Assembly: GCF_001411555.2 (NCBI RefSeq)
Contig: NC_049903.1
Location: 22,349,098 to 22,413,097 of the forward strand
Direction of reading: 5' to 3'
DNA: 64,000 nt
Source: Juglans regia
Lineage: Eukaryota > Streptophyta > Magnoliopsida > Fagales > Juglandaceae
Below the pieces are notes generated by a model that saw nothing but the letters and a program-made list of their open reading frames with translations, had not been told where the DNA came from and made no database searches. A program made the translations under genes and the position numbers. Below, piece after piece: positions 1-12,104 of the stretch. Every line of letters begins with the position of its first letter. Within the stretch, counting starts at the first letter, position 1.

Positions 1-2689
1 GAAAACCCCATAAGTTTTTACGAATCGACCAATCGCATAGGTTTTAGTCTGTCAACATAGTCAGTGTTATCACTCACTATGGTGCTAGTAATATGAGTTT
101 AATTATTTGAGGTAGTTAGAAGTGTCAGAATGCGTTATGGTCTACGCCATTAGACTCAGAGGATTATTTAGGATTTTATGGCGCAATAACTTATTTTCAT
201 AATTCCGGACGAAACGTCTGTTGAAAATTGTGAAATTATTTTTAGGGGCACTTCGGGGTTGAATTTCGTTAAACGATTTTCACTATAAGTTAATATGAAT
301 ATTTAGAATTTTTAGTACTAAGTTTATTATGTATTTTTTTGGAGTGAATAGTAACCTCGATAAGCGCACCCATTGCAGTGTTTTCAAAATCACAGTGTGG
401 AATGTCCAAATTAGGTTAGAGAAATTTTATTTGGACACTTGGCAAGATTTTAGCCACACTTAGTGAATGGTATTAGACACTTGACACAAAGAAGAACCAT
501 TAGATAGATTTGTGAAGGAATCAAGGTGTGAGATCATGCCACCTAAGCAAAGTTGTGTTTCATCTGTTCAACCAAATTGTGCCAGACCAAAGAGGGTTTC
601 AACCCTAGCAAAACCCTAAATGATTGGAACCCAATTGAAACCCCAAAAGCTTGGTTGAAACCAAAACCCTAAATGGTTTTCCCAAACCCTTTTTAATCCG
701 ATTTCTAGCATTGTGTTTAATCATTTGATTAAATCACTTTCACATGCTATTAATTAATCGAATCCTTGTTATGACATCATTATTCAACCTTTTAAACCTT
801 GGGAATTTGATTGGGCCAAGAAAAATTGATTTTGGGATTGATAGCATCTCAAACCCTAACCAAACCCCCTTTAAACCCCAAATTGAAGCCCACTTGGTGG
901 GGCCCACCAAGGCCCACGAAATTGGCCACCTTGGCAAAGCTTCTTGGAGAAGTTTCCTCCCCCACATGGCAGACCATCCACTGCCATTGGCTGCACCCAA
1001 TAGTGCCTTGATGTGAAGGAGAAATCCACTCCATCAACCTCCATCTTTCACAGCTGCTGCAAGCAGTCTCTGCCCCTCTCTATTCTCCACTTTATGTCAC
1101 ATATCCACCTCCAATCAAGGGTCATTCAAGCCCATAACTTCTCCCTCCAGAAGTCTAAAGTCGTGCAAGACATACTTCTCTCCATTTTATCACTTCTTTC
1201 TCCCGTTCTTAGAGAGAAACCCAAAAGAGCTCTCTCGGGCAGATTTCGGGGACTTTTTGCGTGGCCATTTACGACCCTTTGTAAGTATTTTCGCATGATG
1301 ATTCCTTCACATAAGTTATTCGTCTTTGAGTCTAGTTGCCGTGGATATATTATTAGTCTCATTCCATTCTCATTTGGTCGGTCAAAAGTATTTTTAACCA
1401 TGGAAAGGTCATTCTGGGCGTGAAACTGGAGAGTATGTTATATTTTAGAAGTTTTGACCAAGCTAATGGACTTATCTTGGTCCGAAACTTTTATGGAGTG
1501 TTGTTAACATGTGTTTATGAATGTTCATTGAGGTTTTGTTGCATGAATAAAGCTTTTGATGATAGATTTGCTTAGAGTTAGAAACTTGAAAACTGGAAGT
1601 GGAAAAACAGTTTCTGTTTGGTGAAAGTTTGAATATTTCGTGGTTTAATCTTATTCCAAAGGCTTTGATATTTTTATATGAGGATCCTAAGCCTCTTATA
1701 TACATGTTAGGATGTTATTTCGAAGATATTTAGTATTATGTTTAATGATATGATTTTCTATGCAAGAGGATTTCGGTTAGGCCTAAACTTTGATGTTTTT
1801 TAGTTAGATCCATGTTTTATTAAATTTTAGCCATGTGATTTTAAGTTTGATGGTTGGATCTTCTTTAGGACACATTTTTAAACCATGTGTTATGTTAGTT
1901 TGAAGATCACATGTCTTTAAGCCATGGATCAAGAGATTGATCATAGTTAGTTGGGAAAATCAGTTTCTGTTTTGGACTAAGTTTAAAACCAAAAACTCCA
2001 AGTGTTGTTTTGTGTTTTTTGGTGAGTTTTGTTTGATGTTTTAAAGCATGTTTCATCTTATAATGATGTTATGAATATGTTAGAAGTAAGATTTGATTTT
2101 TTGGAATTCTTGGAGATGTTTTTATTAAGGTCAAAACTTGGGATTTAAGGTTTACTTTTTGTTAAAAAGTTTGGGTCTTTTTACAAAAAGTTTGGTATTG
2201 ATAATTAGCTTTTTCTTAATGGATAGTTTTAAGGGTGTTTTTAAACTTAGGATAGGAAGATCTTTGTTACAAGATTTTGGTTTATTCATGAGTTTTGGAA
2301 CTTGAAAGAATTGCAACCAAAATAAGACAAATGGCCTATGTAGGTTTCGGCCATAGTGAGTTTTTCATAGTTGTGATTGGTTTTAAATTTTTCTGAGTTG
2401 AGATTTGAGTTTGGGACAAAATTTACATGAGGAATGTAAATTTTGGTAAATTTTTGGAATTAGGATATCAAATTCTTAAGTTAGGGGGTAAAATGGTCAT
2501 TTGCCCACATGTAGAGGGTAAAATGATAATTTTACTCTAAGTTGTCTCTTTTCACATTTCTAATTATTAGTAATTAATTTCTAACTTTTAGAATAACCTT
2601 TTACAGTTCCTCGTATTTCGCGCTTTATTCTAGTAGAACGCGACGATCGAGGTAAGTTAGCTTTTAATTTACTATCAGTTTAATGTGTA

Positions 2690-3930
2690 TAAGTGATAAG
2701 TAAGAGAACTAAATTGTATGTATGCATGTTATCTTATGTGCCATGCCAAGTCATTACATATTTATCTGTTACACAGAATTTATTCTGTCATGAATTATTC
2801 ATCTGTTACAAAAGATATTCTGTCACGTATTCCTATACATTGCAAGCATGTCATGTTAAGTTAAGTATGCCATCTGTTACATGTATTTCATGTCATGTAA
2901 GATTCACTGTCACATGTTACACCATGTTATGAAATGTTGTCTGTTATATGGTATGCAATGTTACGAAATGTTGCATGTTACATGTATGCCATGTTATGAA
3001 ATGTATTCTGTTACATTTATGTCTTGAAGTATGTCATGTCTGTCATCTTATGTTCATGTCATGTTATGCTACGTCAGGACTTTTGTCTTTTATGTCACGA
3101 TCATGTTACGTCACGTTACGAAATGTCATGTATGCCAGTTAAGTTATTCATGTCAATCACGACCCTAAGCGCTAGGATGGGGTAATATCCTAGTGGAACT
3201 CCTTTGTTCACGCTGGAGTGTCTAAATAGGTGTGAAATTCCCTGGGTTGACAAAGTACAGTCAACAGGTTGCGAATGGGGCCTAATTAGCTGGTCACCGG
3301 AGCGCGCCAGGCACTAACGCCGATGGTGCCACACATTACGTTACGTGTGTCGGCACAAACAAATAAGTCATGGGGCCACAACAACTGTGGAGCGTGAAGT
3401 ATGGGGCCACAACAACTGTGGAGCATACACTACGTGAGACACAGCAATTGTGACACGTAGAATACTTGGGGCCACAACAACTGTGGAGTACGTATTAACG
3501 CACTCACAGCTGGTATAGAAACCTGTGATGTGATGCGGTAATTGGCAGGGACACACGGCTCAAGGGGACCTGTGTAGCACCCATATGGTCACTTTAATGA
3601 TTAAGTCTATTGAATAAGATTTCAAGTTCATGTATTTCACGTTCAAGTCATGTTTCAAGTTCACGTTATGTTACGTTCAAGTTTACGTTCACGCAATCAT
3701 GGTAATCACATGAGACAAGAATATGTTTCAAGTTCACGTTATGTTATGTTCACATTTACGTTATGTTCCAAGTTCACATTTATGTTATGTCATGTTCAAG
3801 TTCATGTTCAACTTATGCATGTTCACGTTCATGTTATGTTTTAAGTCACGTTCATGCTAAGCTTCAGTTTCAGTTTAAGTTATGCCAATTATGTTATGTT
3901 GTATGTCAAGTTATGCTATGATTACTTATG
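2690..3930 (+). repeat. Degenerate CATGTTAC/GTTAYGTT-rich subrepeats inside LTR A1
   Basis: Two blocks (about 2690-3140 and 3620-3930) are built from short diverged words such as CATGTTACGAAATGTT and CAAGTTCACGTTATGTTA. The same blocks recur in A2 (about 48000-48430 and 48900-49270) and reversed in A3 (about 50770-51120 and 51580-52010). Reading frames over them look like Cys/His/Val-rich proteins only because of the repeated words. Confidence 0.75.
3368..3500 (+). repeat. Tandem GGGGCCACAACAACTGTGG repeats in LTR A1
   Basis: Three good copies and one degenerate copy of a unit of about 31-50 bases, each containing the small inverted repeat CCACA-acaac-TGTGG. The same array is present in A2 (about 48660-48785), A3 (about 51255-51335) and degenerate in A4 (about 21405-21560). 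Comparable CCxCxACxxxTGTGG-type arrays are common in long Del/Tekay LTRs; that link is from general knowledge. Confidence 0.75.
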
Positions 3931-5121
3931 ATTTAATTATGCATTCATGCTTTTACTGCCATGCATGCATCATTAACCTGTGTGGAAGTTTTCCGTTAAC
4001 TTGCTGAGATTTGTAATCAAATCTCACTATGGTAGTCCCAACTACCATTCCCCCCGAATGGTAGATTTTGTTATAGGATCTGAAGGAGAACCGGGAATCG
4101 ACCAACTGGAAACGGCCGACTAAGCGACGGTGCGACGTAGATGGTATTTCAATAGTTACCTCAGATTACTACTTGTATTGGTGGAGTTCAATCTCCAGCA
4201 CTCTTTTGATCACAACCTTATGGACTATTATTGTGATCTTAGTTGTTTAGTATGTCGTTAAGTATGGAGTATGTTTTAAGTATTTGGGATATTTTAGTTT
4301 GGTGCATAGTATTGCTAATGAAAAAAATTATCCGCTGCGAATATTGCATAATGCTAGATGCATGTTAGGAATATTGCATCTTATATGTCATGAACGGGGG
4401 CAGGTAACCTTGTGTTGCATGTCTCGACACTTCAAATGTCCGTCCGATCCCAAGCGGAATTTGGGGGCGTCACACCAGCTTTTGTATTTACATGTTTACA
4501 AAAAGACAAAAATTGTATTGAGTTTACAGATATATGAATGAATGAGGATTGTTTTTCAAAAATAAATAAATAAAAAACGTAAATTAAAAACTCTTGAAAA
4601 CTCAAAATTATCCTTAACTCATCAAATCAAAATACCCAAAAAATAATATCAGTTTACTAACTACAACTCTCAAATAAGCACTTGTTCCCTCGGGCACTTG
4701 TTCCACTCTGATCATCACACCTGCTAAAACTTCATACTCTTGTTCTCCAGCTGAACCATCAAAATTATCTGAAAAATATATGGAGATAAGGGGTGAGTTA
4801 TCAACAACTCAGTAGGCAGAGAACATATTCTAGTGTGTAAACATGAGCATTTACAGAAATCAGAATGCAGAACAAAAAATTTTCATTTTCAGAGTGCGGA
4901 AGCAAAACATGTTATCAAAATATCAGAGTGAAGATTTAGAAATAATTTCATTCAAAAATATTCTTTGGCATAGCATAAATGATCATCATCATCATCAGAA
5001 CATCATATCAGAACAGAGGCCATGTATAACCCCCGTGGTAGGGTTGTGCATCTGCGAATAGCCGAGCAGAACATAAATCACTCTGTCACTAAGGTGTGCA
5101 CTCAAAACAGAGACTACTACT

Positions 5122-5265
5122 ATAACCCGTGGCAGGGCCGTATCCACTATTATTACCCGTGGTTGGGTCGTATCCACTATTATTACCAGTGGTTGGGCCG
5201 TATCCACAATTGTAACCCGTGGTTGGGCCGTATGCTACTATTATCACCCGTGGCAGGGTAGTAAC
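5122..5265 (-). repeat. 30-bp tandem repeat in LTR C1, about 4.5 copies
   Basis: Unit is close to TATTACCCGTGGTTGGGTCG followed by TATCCACTAT, 30 bases long and therefore open in all units (YYPWLGRIHY-like on the plus strand). Relatives are spread at about 9545-9760 in C2 (TTACCACGGGTG, CTACCACGAGGG). It is an LTR subrepeat, not a gene. Confidence 0.8.
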
Positions 5266-6182
5266 TGAACAGAGCGGAAACAGAATCAAATTCAGAATCA
5301 GAAAGTCATGTCAAAAGTTTTCAGAAATCACGTCTTATCCAAACAGAGTACTGAACAAAATCTTCAGAACAGAACAAAATCATATCACAGCATAATTTAT
5401 GCACAAATTTCATATTTGCTCTCTTTTTCAAAGTTCAGAAACAAAATGTCAAAAATAAGCTCATGTCTACACCAACCATGACAGAAAAGACTTTCTTCTT
5501 AAACAGAATCTCATGACTAATGCAGAACAAATAACTGAGGTACTTCAAATTTCTTTCATAACAAAACATGCATATTTTCCAAAAATAACCTCAACTCATT
5601 TTATTTTAATGCAGAGTCTAGCATAGGAACCCCGCTTACCTGGATTTCTTAGTTTTTTTCAGAATTTTTCTCAAAATGTCGAACAATTAACAATCGTTAC
5701 CTATAAAATAATCAAGTAATTCCCGTAAATTTCCAATCAACCACTTATTTCGATGTTTTTATCCTAAGCTTCTAAAATAACCTATTTAATTCCTCAAAAC
5801 CTAAAATTCTCATAATTCCCAAAAAGACCCTCATTTTCCTAAAACAATCAATATCCACTTAATCGAATTCGTACCGAATAAGAATTTAGTCAAGCAAGTA
5901 TTAAAATAAATATAAAACTCAAAAAAAATTAATATTCAAAATATTTAAAATACACGCAACATTTTATAAATAAAAAGAATATATTGGTTACTAAAATTTC
6001 CATAAAAAAAAGTCATGAAAAAATAAAAACTCCTCTCCTAAAAAAAATAGGTTTACTTCCTTTAATTAACAATATTATTAAAATAAAAATATAATATTTA
6101 TTGAAACTTAAAGCAAAACTCATTTAAACATAAACCCAAAAAAAAAACTTCTCACCTGAAAACATTAGGTTAAAACTACCCT

Positions 6183-6275
6183 CTATATATATATATATAA
6201 TATATGTATACATAAAAGGTTAAAACTAGTAAGTACCCAAGTTAAAACTTTGCTGATATATATACGTACATATAT
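6183..6275. repeat. TA-rich microsatellite
   Basis: Two runs of alternating TA (about 6183-6203 and 6256-6283) separated by AT-rich sequence in LTR C1. Nothing else is visible here. Confidence 0.8.
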
Positions 6276-7375
6276 ATATATAACAAAACCTTATGAAGAA
6301 ACCTAATGATGAACAATACACTTATGAGTAATAGAAGTGCAGCGGCGGCAGGGACTTACACAAGGAGAAAATGCGGCAGTGTGTGACGGTTGGACTGGGT
6401 AGAAAGTGGCTACTTGGCTGGAGAGTAGGCGTGCGGCGGAGATGCTATCAAGCTGGGCTAAGCACGAGAGAAAGAGAAAAATGGAGAGTGAGAGAGCGAG
6501 GACCACCGCGTGCGGAAAGAAACAGAAATAGACCGTGAGGCAGGAAGGAGGCGTTCGACGGAGGCTCACCACGAGAAGAGAGAGAGCCGTGGTTGAGGTA
6601 GAGGGGTGCAGATCAATGGCTATGAACAAAGGTGGGGTGGTGGCTGTGGTTAACGTTGCCCTCCAAAGATGCTCTGTTTTTGGGAGAAAAAACAGAGGCT
6701 CAACAGGTTGACTTCACGAAGAGGATGGTGGCACACGATGGGTTGGTTGAGCAGATGGGTTGGAGGGCGGTGCGCTGTTTGCAAGTAGGAGTTGCTGGCT
6801 ACGACTTCAAGTGGCAGGGGAGTGACGTGAGGCTTCTTCGCGCAGAGGGTGACTCGCGATGATGATCTCCCTCTGCTGGCCGTGCGTGGTGGAGTTTTCT
6901 GAAGTGGGTTATCTTTCAGTGTTGGTGATTTGCGGTGGAGGTTTTAAGGTGGCAAAGTCGATGAGCATAGAGCCGAGAACGTGGAGAGGCAATGAACGAC
7001 AGGGAGTTAAGCGTGGTTTGCGTCAACTTCGTATGGGGGCAGTGAACGCAACAAAGCAGTTTCTCTAAGCATGGCCAAAGTGTGTGTATATATATGATGT
7101 GGAAACCCTAGAGATACGAGAGAGACGTGCATGTGGAGAGAGCTGAAAATAGAGTCGTGTGTGTGTGTGCATATCGAGGACGTGATTGAAGCCATGCATG
7201 TAGTGGAGTCTGGCACAAGATCTTTCGGGCTTGGGCTGTTTGGCCATTTCAAAAGCATCTATGATCAAGTCTGGTAGTGAAAAGAAAAAAAAGAAATCAG
7301 TGGGCTTTTTCATATGTCTAACCACGAAAAAAAAAATATAAAAACACAGAATTGGTCCTACGCTGGGGTATTACA

Positions 7376-7549
7376 TTCCTGGGGACAGCACTCAGTTTAT
7401 TACGCTCCCGAGTAACCAAAGGAGCTCTACCGAGATAATGCCCCATCTTGGCTTGAGGTTGTAATACGCACGCACCCACATGATATCAGCAATACACGAA
7501 AACCCAGTTTTCAGTTCCCACAACATGGCATAACACAACACATTTAAAT
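7376..7549 (-). mobile_element. LTR-D fragment 1 between LTR C1 and LTR C2
   Basis: Short piece of the host LTR D. Its segment GGAGCTCTACCGAGATAATG...CCCCATCTTGGC parallels GGAGTTCCACTAGGATATTA...CCCCATCCTAGC in family A, indicating a related long LTR in minus orientation. It ends with TAAAT (7545-7549), the TSD of the C2 insertion. Continuity with the later D pieces is inferred from removing TSD-flanked insertions. Confidence 0.55.
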
Positions 7550-10380
7550 TGTAACACCCAGGCCCAGTGCGAAGTTGTTTTCAAAAAATTATGGATTTTT
7601 TTTAAGTGCGAAAAGCCTATTTGATTTTTTTTTAAAATAGACTTCGGGCCTAAAACTCGAAAGCCTGAATTTTTGCATGCCCAAACACCAAGCCATGAGA
7701 TCAAAGATCAGACCCCACATTCACGTCTTGTACATTTTCTTCTCTAGGGTTTACTGGCTTTTCCTTATATAAAAATCTCATGTAGAAACTCCCCACCTTT
7801 CTCACGTCTCTTTCCGTTAGTCTCATGTGCGTCTCTTTCCTCGCAACCTTTCTAGGTTTTTTTTTTCTTACTCCCAATATATTTACACGTTAACCTCAAA
7901 TTTTCGTACAACCCTCAATCCCATGTATATTTATATATCGAACATCATGAACCCTAGACTCACTTGCCGCCGCACCACCTCTGCCTTCAGTCCCAAGCTC
8001 CTCTCGGGTTTTCCTTGTTGCCGTAAGCATGGTAGTTCCTTCGCAAGTTACTAGTTGTCATCGTAGCCATGCACCACCGAGAACCAACACCTCACAGTTG
8101 CAGCAACAAACTGTTGCATTGGGGATGTTCATTTTTCAGGCGACCTCAGCAACCTCAAGCCACGACCCACGCTGTCCCATGCCAAAATCGACGCAGGCGT
8201 GCATGCACTGCATCTCCTCGGATCGCAACTCTGCCTTGCCATGTGTCACCTCCACTTGACCATCACTGGAGCTCCAGTTCCTCTGCCGTGCACCACTGCA
8301 CCACCACCAAAGTGCCAAGAACAACCATCCACAGAGTCAACCGAAACTCCTCTGTTTTGGGTATGTAAAACAGGGCACTGCTCTCAGCCCACTACACGAC
8401 GGACATCTAGCAGCGTCGCCAGCCAGCCACGCCGCAACTCCACCCTCTAACATAGTTTACTAGCCACCAAAACCACTGCAAGTGCTCCTCTGATCTATAA
8501 CACCGAAACATCGGAATTATTTCCCCCAGCATGAGTTAACCCAAACACCCCATGGCACCAGCCCCTCCACTTTGATGCCACTTGCACAGACAGTTCCATC
8601 GGCCACCTCATGTCACCTCGGGCCACCCAGCTCCGTCGCAACTACCCGCAGGTGAGTCTTCGTCGCATGACTACACTGAGTCTAGTAGGTATCTCCCTTC
8701 ACGTAAGCCCTTTTTATGTAGGTGCTGGAAAGGTTTAGTTTTGTTAAATTACAACTTTGCCCTTTGGGCCATTTGGTCTTATTTTCCACCGGTGTTCTTT
8801 TTGTTTTTTAGTGTGTTTTGTCAAGTTCTTTAGAAGTTAAATGGTTTGGGTCGGGTTTGTTTTCTAAATTATTTTTGATTTTGGGTTCCAAATTTTGAGT
8901 CGGGTAATATCTTTTACTTATTTTTTTAAAATAGGTTGGGTTTTGTTTCTCGTTAAATAAATTTGAGAATAAGTGGAAATTAGGCTAAGTGAATATTAAG
9001 TGGATATTGATAGTTTTAGAAAATGAAGATATTTAAGGTTATGAAATTTTAGGTTTTGAGGAATTTAATAGGTTATTTTAGAAGCATAGGATTGAATATC
9101 GAAATATGAGATTATTTTATAGGTGACGATTAATTATTGTTTGACATTTTTGAGGAAAATTCTGAAAAAGTTAAGAACTCTAGGTAAGCAGGGTTCCTAT
9201 GCTAGACTTTGCATTAAAATAAAATGAGCTGAGATTATTTTTGGAAAATATACATATTTAATTTTGAAAAGAAATTTGAACTACCTCAGTTATTTGTTCT
9301 GCATTACTCATGAGATTCTGTTTAAGAAAAAATTATTTTCTGTCACGACTGGTGTAGACATGAGCTTATTTTTGACATTTTGTTTCTAAACTTTGGAAAG
9401 AGAGAGAATATGAAATTTTGTGCATAAATTATTTTGTGATATGATTTTATTCTGTTTTGAAGATTTTTTGTACTCTGATATGATCTGATGTGATTTCTGA
9501 AAACCTCTGGCATAACATTTTGTTTCTGTTTTTGTTCCGTTCTGACCTTACCACGGGTGTAAAACTGTGGCCTCTGTTCGGGTTGGTACTAACTTTTCTG
9601 TTTCTAGTGCACCCACTTTGGAAACAAAGTGGTTTTCTGCGTGGTCTTTCCTATGTACACACTCGGGGCTCAGAGAATGATAAGGGGAAGTTTCACATTC
9701 TGTTTCTGCTTGGTTAGCTATCGGGGTTTGCACAACCCTACCACGAGGGTTAAATATGGTATATGTTCTGATATGATAATATAAGATGTGATGTTTCAGT
9801 TTATGCTATGCCAAATGGATTTTGATTATGAATATTTTCGAACTTTTGGTTTGATATTTTTGATAACATGTTTTAACGGTAAATTTTGAAAACATTATTC
9901 TAATTCTGCATTCTGAGAGAAAATATTTTTGTTCTGCATTCCGAACTCTGTAAATGCTCATGTTTACACACTATTATATGGCATCTGCCTACTGAGTTGT
10001 TGACAACTCACCCCTTATCTCCAAATATTTTTCAGATAATTTTGATGGTCCAGCTGGAGTAGGAAATTTTAGTAAGGTGTAATGATCATAGTGGAATAAG
10101 TGCCTGAGGGTACAAGTGCTTATTTGAGATTCGTAGTAGTAAATTGTTTTATTTTCGTTTATTTCGATTTGATGAATTAAGGATATTTTCAAGTCTTTGG
10201 AGAGTTTTTAATTTATGTTATTGAGAATTTTTTTATTGTCCTTATGAAGGAACATAGATTTTTGGGTTGAGTAAATGAATCGATATTTTTTAAAGTTTCT
10301 AGATTTCTTAGTTGTGTTATTGATGTTGATATTAAGTATTAACAGCTAACTCTCCAGACCTCCGAGAATGGGGCGTTACA
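7550..10380 (+). mobile_element. Solo LTR C2, family C, with 5-bp TSD
   Basis: Starts TGTAACACCCAGG and ends GGGGCGTTACA, 2831 bp. It is flanked by TAAAT at 7545-7549 and TAAAT at 10381-10385, an exact 5-bp TSD. No primer binding site or polypurine tract adjoins it, so it is a solo LTR left by LTR-LTR recombination. The 3' half matches C1 in inverted orientation; the 5' half (7550-8700) differs from C1, so the two are different subfamilies. Short reading frames at 8029-8450 and elsewhere show no recognisable domain. Confidence 0.9.
7764..7775 (+). promoter_or_regulatory. TATA-like box of LTR C2
   Basis: TTATATAAAAAT lies about 215 bases into the plus-strand LTR, a plausible position for an LTR promoter. 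Position and motif only; no transcript evidence. Confidence 0.45.
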
Positions 10381-10486
10381 TAAATAATCAGAACAAATAG
10401 AAGTTACGATAAAAACATAGATGCATGACATGCAGTATATTGGATGACATGCATAACACACATCAGACAATATACAACATCACAAC
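10381..10486 (-). mobile_element. LTR-D fragment 2 between C2 and B1
   Basis: AT-rich piece bounded by the C2 TSD TAAAT (10381-10385) and the B1 TSD ACAAC (10482-10486). With both insertions removed it joins 7376-7549 to 15132-16124. Confidence 0.55.
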
Positions 10487-11231
10487 TGATGGAAACCAAG
10501 CTGGGCCGAATGATGGGAACCAAGGTGGGCCTAGTCTTAAAGTTGCAAGTTCCAGATGAGTCAATTACAAGTTCAAGGGCTTAAATGATGAAGATTCAGT
10601 TTTGATTCATTTGATAAGTTATGGAAAGGTTAACAAAGGCTTTGGGCACTTGAAGGCTTTCAATTTATTTAAATCATTTAAAAAACTTATTGTATTAGTT
10701 TAGAATAATTGGGTTTCTTACGGGAAGAACTTAAGGGCGCCTAGGCAAGTGCATGTTGGGAAAGTTATTATTTTATTGAACTAGGGTTTCAAAAGGTTAC
10801 TGTAGTGTTACTATAGTCGCGACACTGTAGCCGCGGCACTGTTCATCCAGGGGCGTTTTGGATAAAAGGGACTTTAGTTTAGCTAGGGTTTTAATTAGGT
10901 TTTGGTTTAAATACTCTTTGTAGCCTCATTTTCAGAAGTTTATGAAATTTGATGAATCTATTCATTGTGAGTTGAGTTTATCTCCTCTTGTTCTTAATTG
11001 AACTTTTGAACTTATCAAAGGTAAATCACAACCTTTGTGGCATTCCTCCTTTGTAATTTGGGTTCTTGAGACGGGTTCTTCAACGGGTCTAGATTTTAAG
11101 ATAATCTAAGTTCTTGAAACGAGTTCTCATCGAGTCTAGGTTCTCCATCCATTGACTTGATTTTGGCTTTCTTGGGAAGTTTTCAAATTGAATGTGGGTT
11201 CAAGGGATTTCATTCCCATGGGTTCATATCA
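10487..11231 (+). repeat. 5' LTR of B1, with a duplicated 5' tip
   Basis: The tip occurs twice: TGATGGAAACCAAGCTGGGC at 10487 and TGATGGGAACCAAGGTGGGC at 10511. The TSD lies outside the first, so the 745-bp LTR includes the extra 24 bases. It ends in GGTTCATATCA. A TATA-like TTTAAATACTC occurs near 10907 and a CTGTAGC-rich block near 10800-10845. The opening bases read as the tail of pol (see 25919-26755). Confidence 0.9.
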
Positions 11232-11233
11232 TT

Positions 11234-11246
11234 TGGTATTCAGAGC
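11234..11246 (+). other. Primer binding site of B1 (initiator Met tRNA with one extra T)
   Basis: TGGTATTCAGAGC starts two bases after the LTR. The complement of the plant initiator-Met tRNA 3' end is TGGTATCAGAGC, so the site has one inserted T. The same insertion occurs in every B copy with a PBS in this window, but not in family E. Confidence 0.85.
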
Positions 11247-12104
11247 AAGGTTTCCAATCATGTCTGATTCTATCTTTTAATTTTTGCATCTTTAAATTTA
11301 ATTCTAGGGTTTCATTGTTCTAGGGTTGCAAAAGAGAAAAAAAAGAATCAAAACAAAAAGTAGGCTGCCTAAATTCTTAGGTTTTTTGGTTTGGTTGAAA
11401 TTTGCATCTCCTAGGGTTTCAAAATTTTAGGGTTTCTTACATCTCTAAGTTTGTCTCCATTGCTTGGATTGTCGTTCCGTTGATTCTCTTCTACTTCATT
11501 GTCAATTCTTGTGTGCTTAAATTCAACTACTTGATTTTCAGAATTGAGAGTTGCTGTTTGTGATTTAATTAGTGAGAAGAAGAGAAAAGGAAAAGAAAAG
11601 AAAGGAAAAAGAAAAGAAAAGAAAAGAAAGGAAAAGAAAAGAAAATTAAAAAAAAAAAAAAGAAGTGGAGAAAATGTAGTATATTCCAAGGTTACTACAT
11701 AGTTACAAAACAAAAGAAATTTGTTGATTGAACCTTATCATCAAAGGAGTTACATACATCATTAAAGTTGGTATCTTGTCTTAGTATTACTCTTTCATTC
11801 GTGTAACTTCTTTGATTCTCGGGTCGTTTTTATTCCTTCCGTGTTTCTCTTATTCTTGTTTCTTGGACCTTATTACTAGTTGGGATAAAACAAGGTTGCC
11901 TTGTCTTCATTGAGTTTAATTAGGTCTGAAAGAACTTGAGTGGGAAAACTCTTGAGGTAAAAGGCAAGAGAGTGTGAGACTATTATTGGGAAAAAGCCAA
12001 TTAAGAGTGAAACACGAGTGGAGTGCCATTATTCGAGTGTAAACACGTAAGGGAGTGTGTGAGGTTTTCTTTTTTACCACTAACATTCTTTTGTGCAGCA
12101 TCTT
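11247..12104 (+). other. Untranslated leader of B1 with (GAAAA)n tract
   Basis: No protein-coding signal. Contains an AG-only simple repeat at about 11575-11665, then a conserved block around GTAGTATATTCCAAGGTTAC and the end block TTCGAGTGTAAACACGTAAG just before gag. The same order is seen in the other B leaders. A packaging function is possible but only inferred. Confidence 0.7.

Larger units (their letters stand above)
1..4474 (+). mobile_element. Solo LTR A1, family A (giant Del/Tekay-like LTR), 5' end cut by window
   Basis: This is the sense copy of a roughly 4.5-kb LTR. By alignment with A3 (50231-54764), base 1 here corresponds to 54707, so about 57 bases are missing on the left. It ends in GGGGGCGTCACA at 4474. 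No primer binding site follows (the next bases are CCAGC...), so it is a solo LTR or a 3' LTR rather than a 5' LTR. It is nearly identical to A3 where I compared them by eye and clearly closer to A3 than to A2. The small reading frames inside it are not conserved protein and I do not call them genes. Assignment to Del/Tekay rests only on the ends and length and is inference. Confidence 0.85.
4475..7375 (-). mobile_element. LTR C1, minus strand, 3' end missing (abuts LTR A1)
   Basis: Read on the minus strand it begins TGTAATACCCC at 7375. Its last 1.5 kb (4500-5870) is the inverted relative of the same part of C2 (about 8990-10250); shared landmarks include AGGTAAGCAGGG...TTCCTATGCTAGACT and the GGGGTGAGTTGTCAACAACTCAGTAGGCAGA block. 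The terminal TGTAACGCCCC expected at its low-coordinate end is absent, and A1 starts there instead, so A1 probably inserted into C1 and the rest lies left of the window. The GC-rich stretch at about 6300-7080 has no recognisable protein. Confidence 0.7.

Noticed and set aside
740..1423. Overlapping frames on both strands of LTR A (also at 53652-53945)
   Set aside because: Frames occur on both strands over the same bases, differ between A copies and show no domain; chance frames in an LTR.
2693..3142. Cys/His/Val-rich membrane-like protein
   Set aside because: Produced by repeated CATGTTAC words in LTR A; other A copies break the frame.
1..4474. Family A as a DNA transposon with short inverted ends (TGTAACAGCCC / GGGGGCGTCACA)
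   Set aside because: Exact 5-bp TSDs, TG...CA ends and lack of any transposase fit a solo LTR better; short inverted ends are normal for LTRs.
6303..7325. Possible captured gene in the GC-rich part of LTR C1
   Set aside because: Several short frames of 60-110 codons on both strands, with no domain, no splice pattern I could defend and no matching frame in C2.
8029..8833. Pro/Thr/Ser/His-rich frames in LTR C2
   Set aside because: Three frames overlap on the same strand with low-complexity composition; most likely GC-rich LTR sequence.
11234..11246. tRNA gene
   Set aside because: Only the 12-13 bases complementary to a tRNA end are present; it is a primer binding site.
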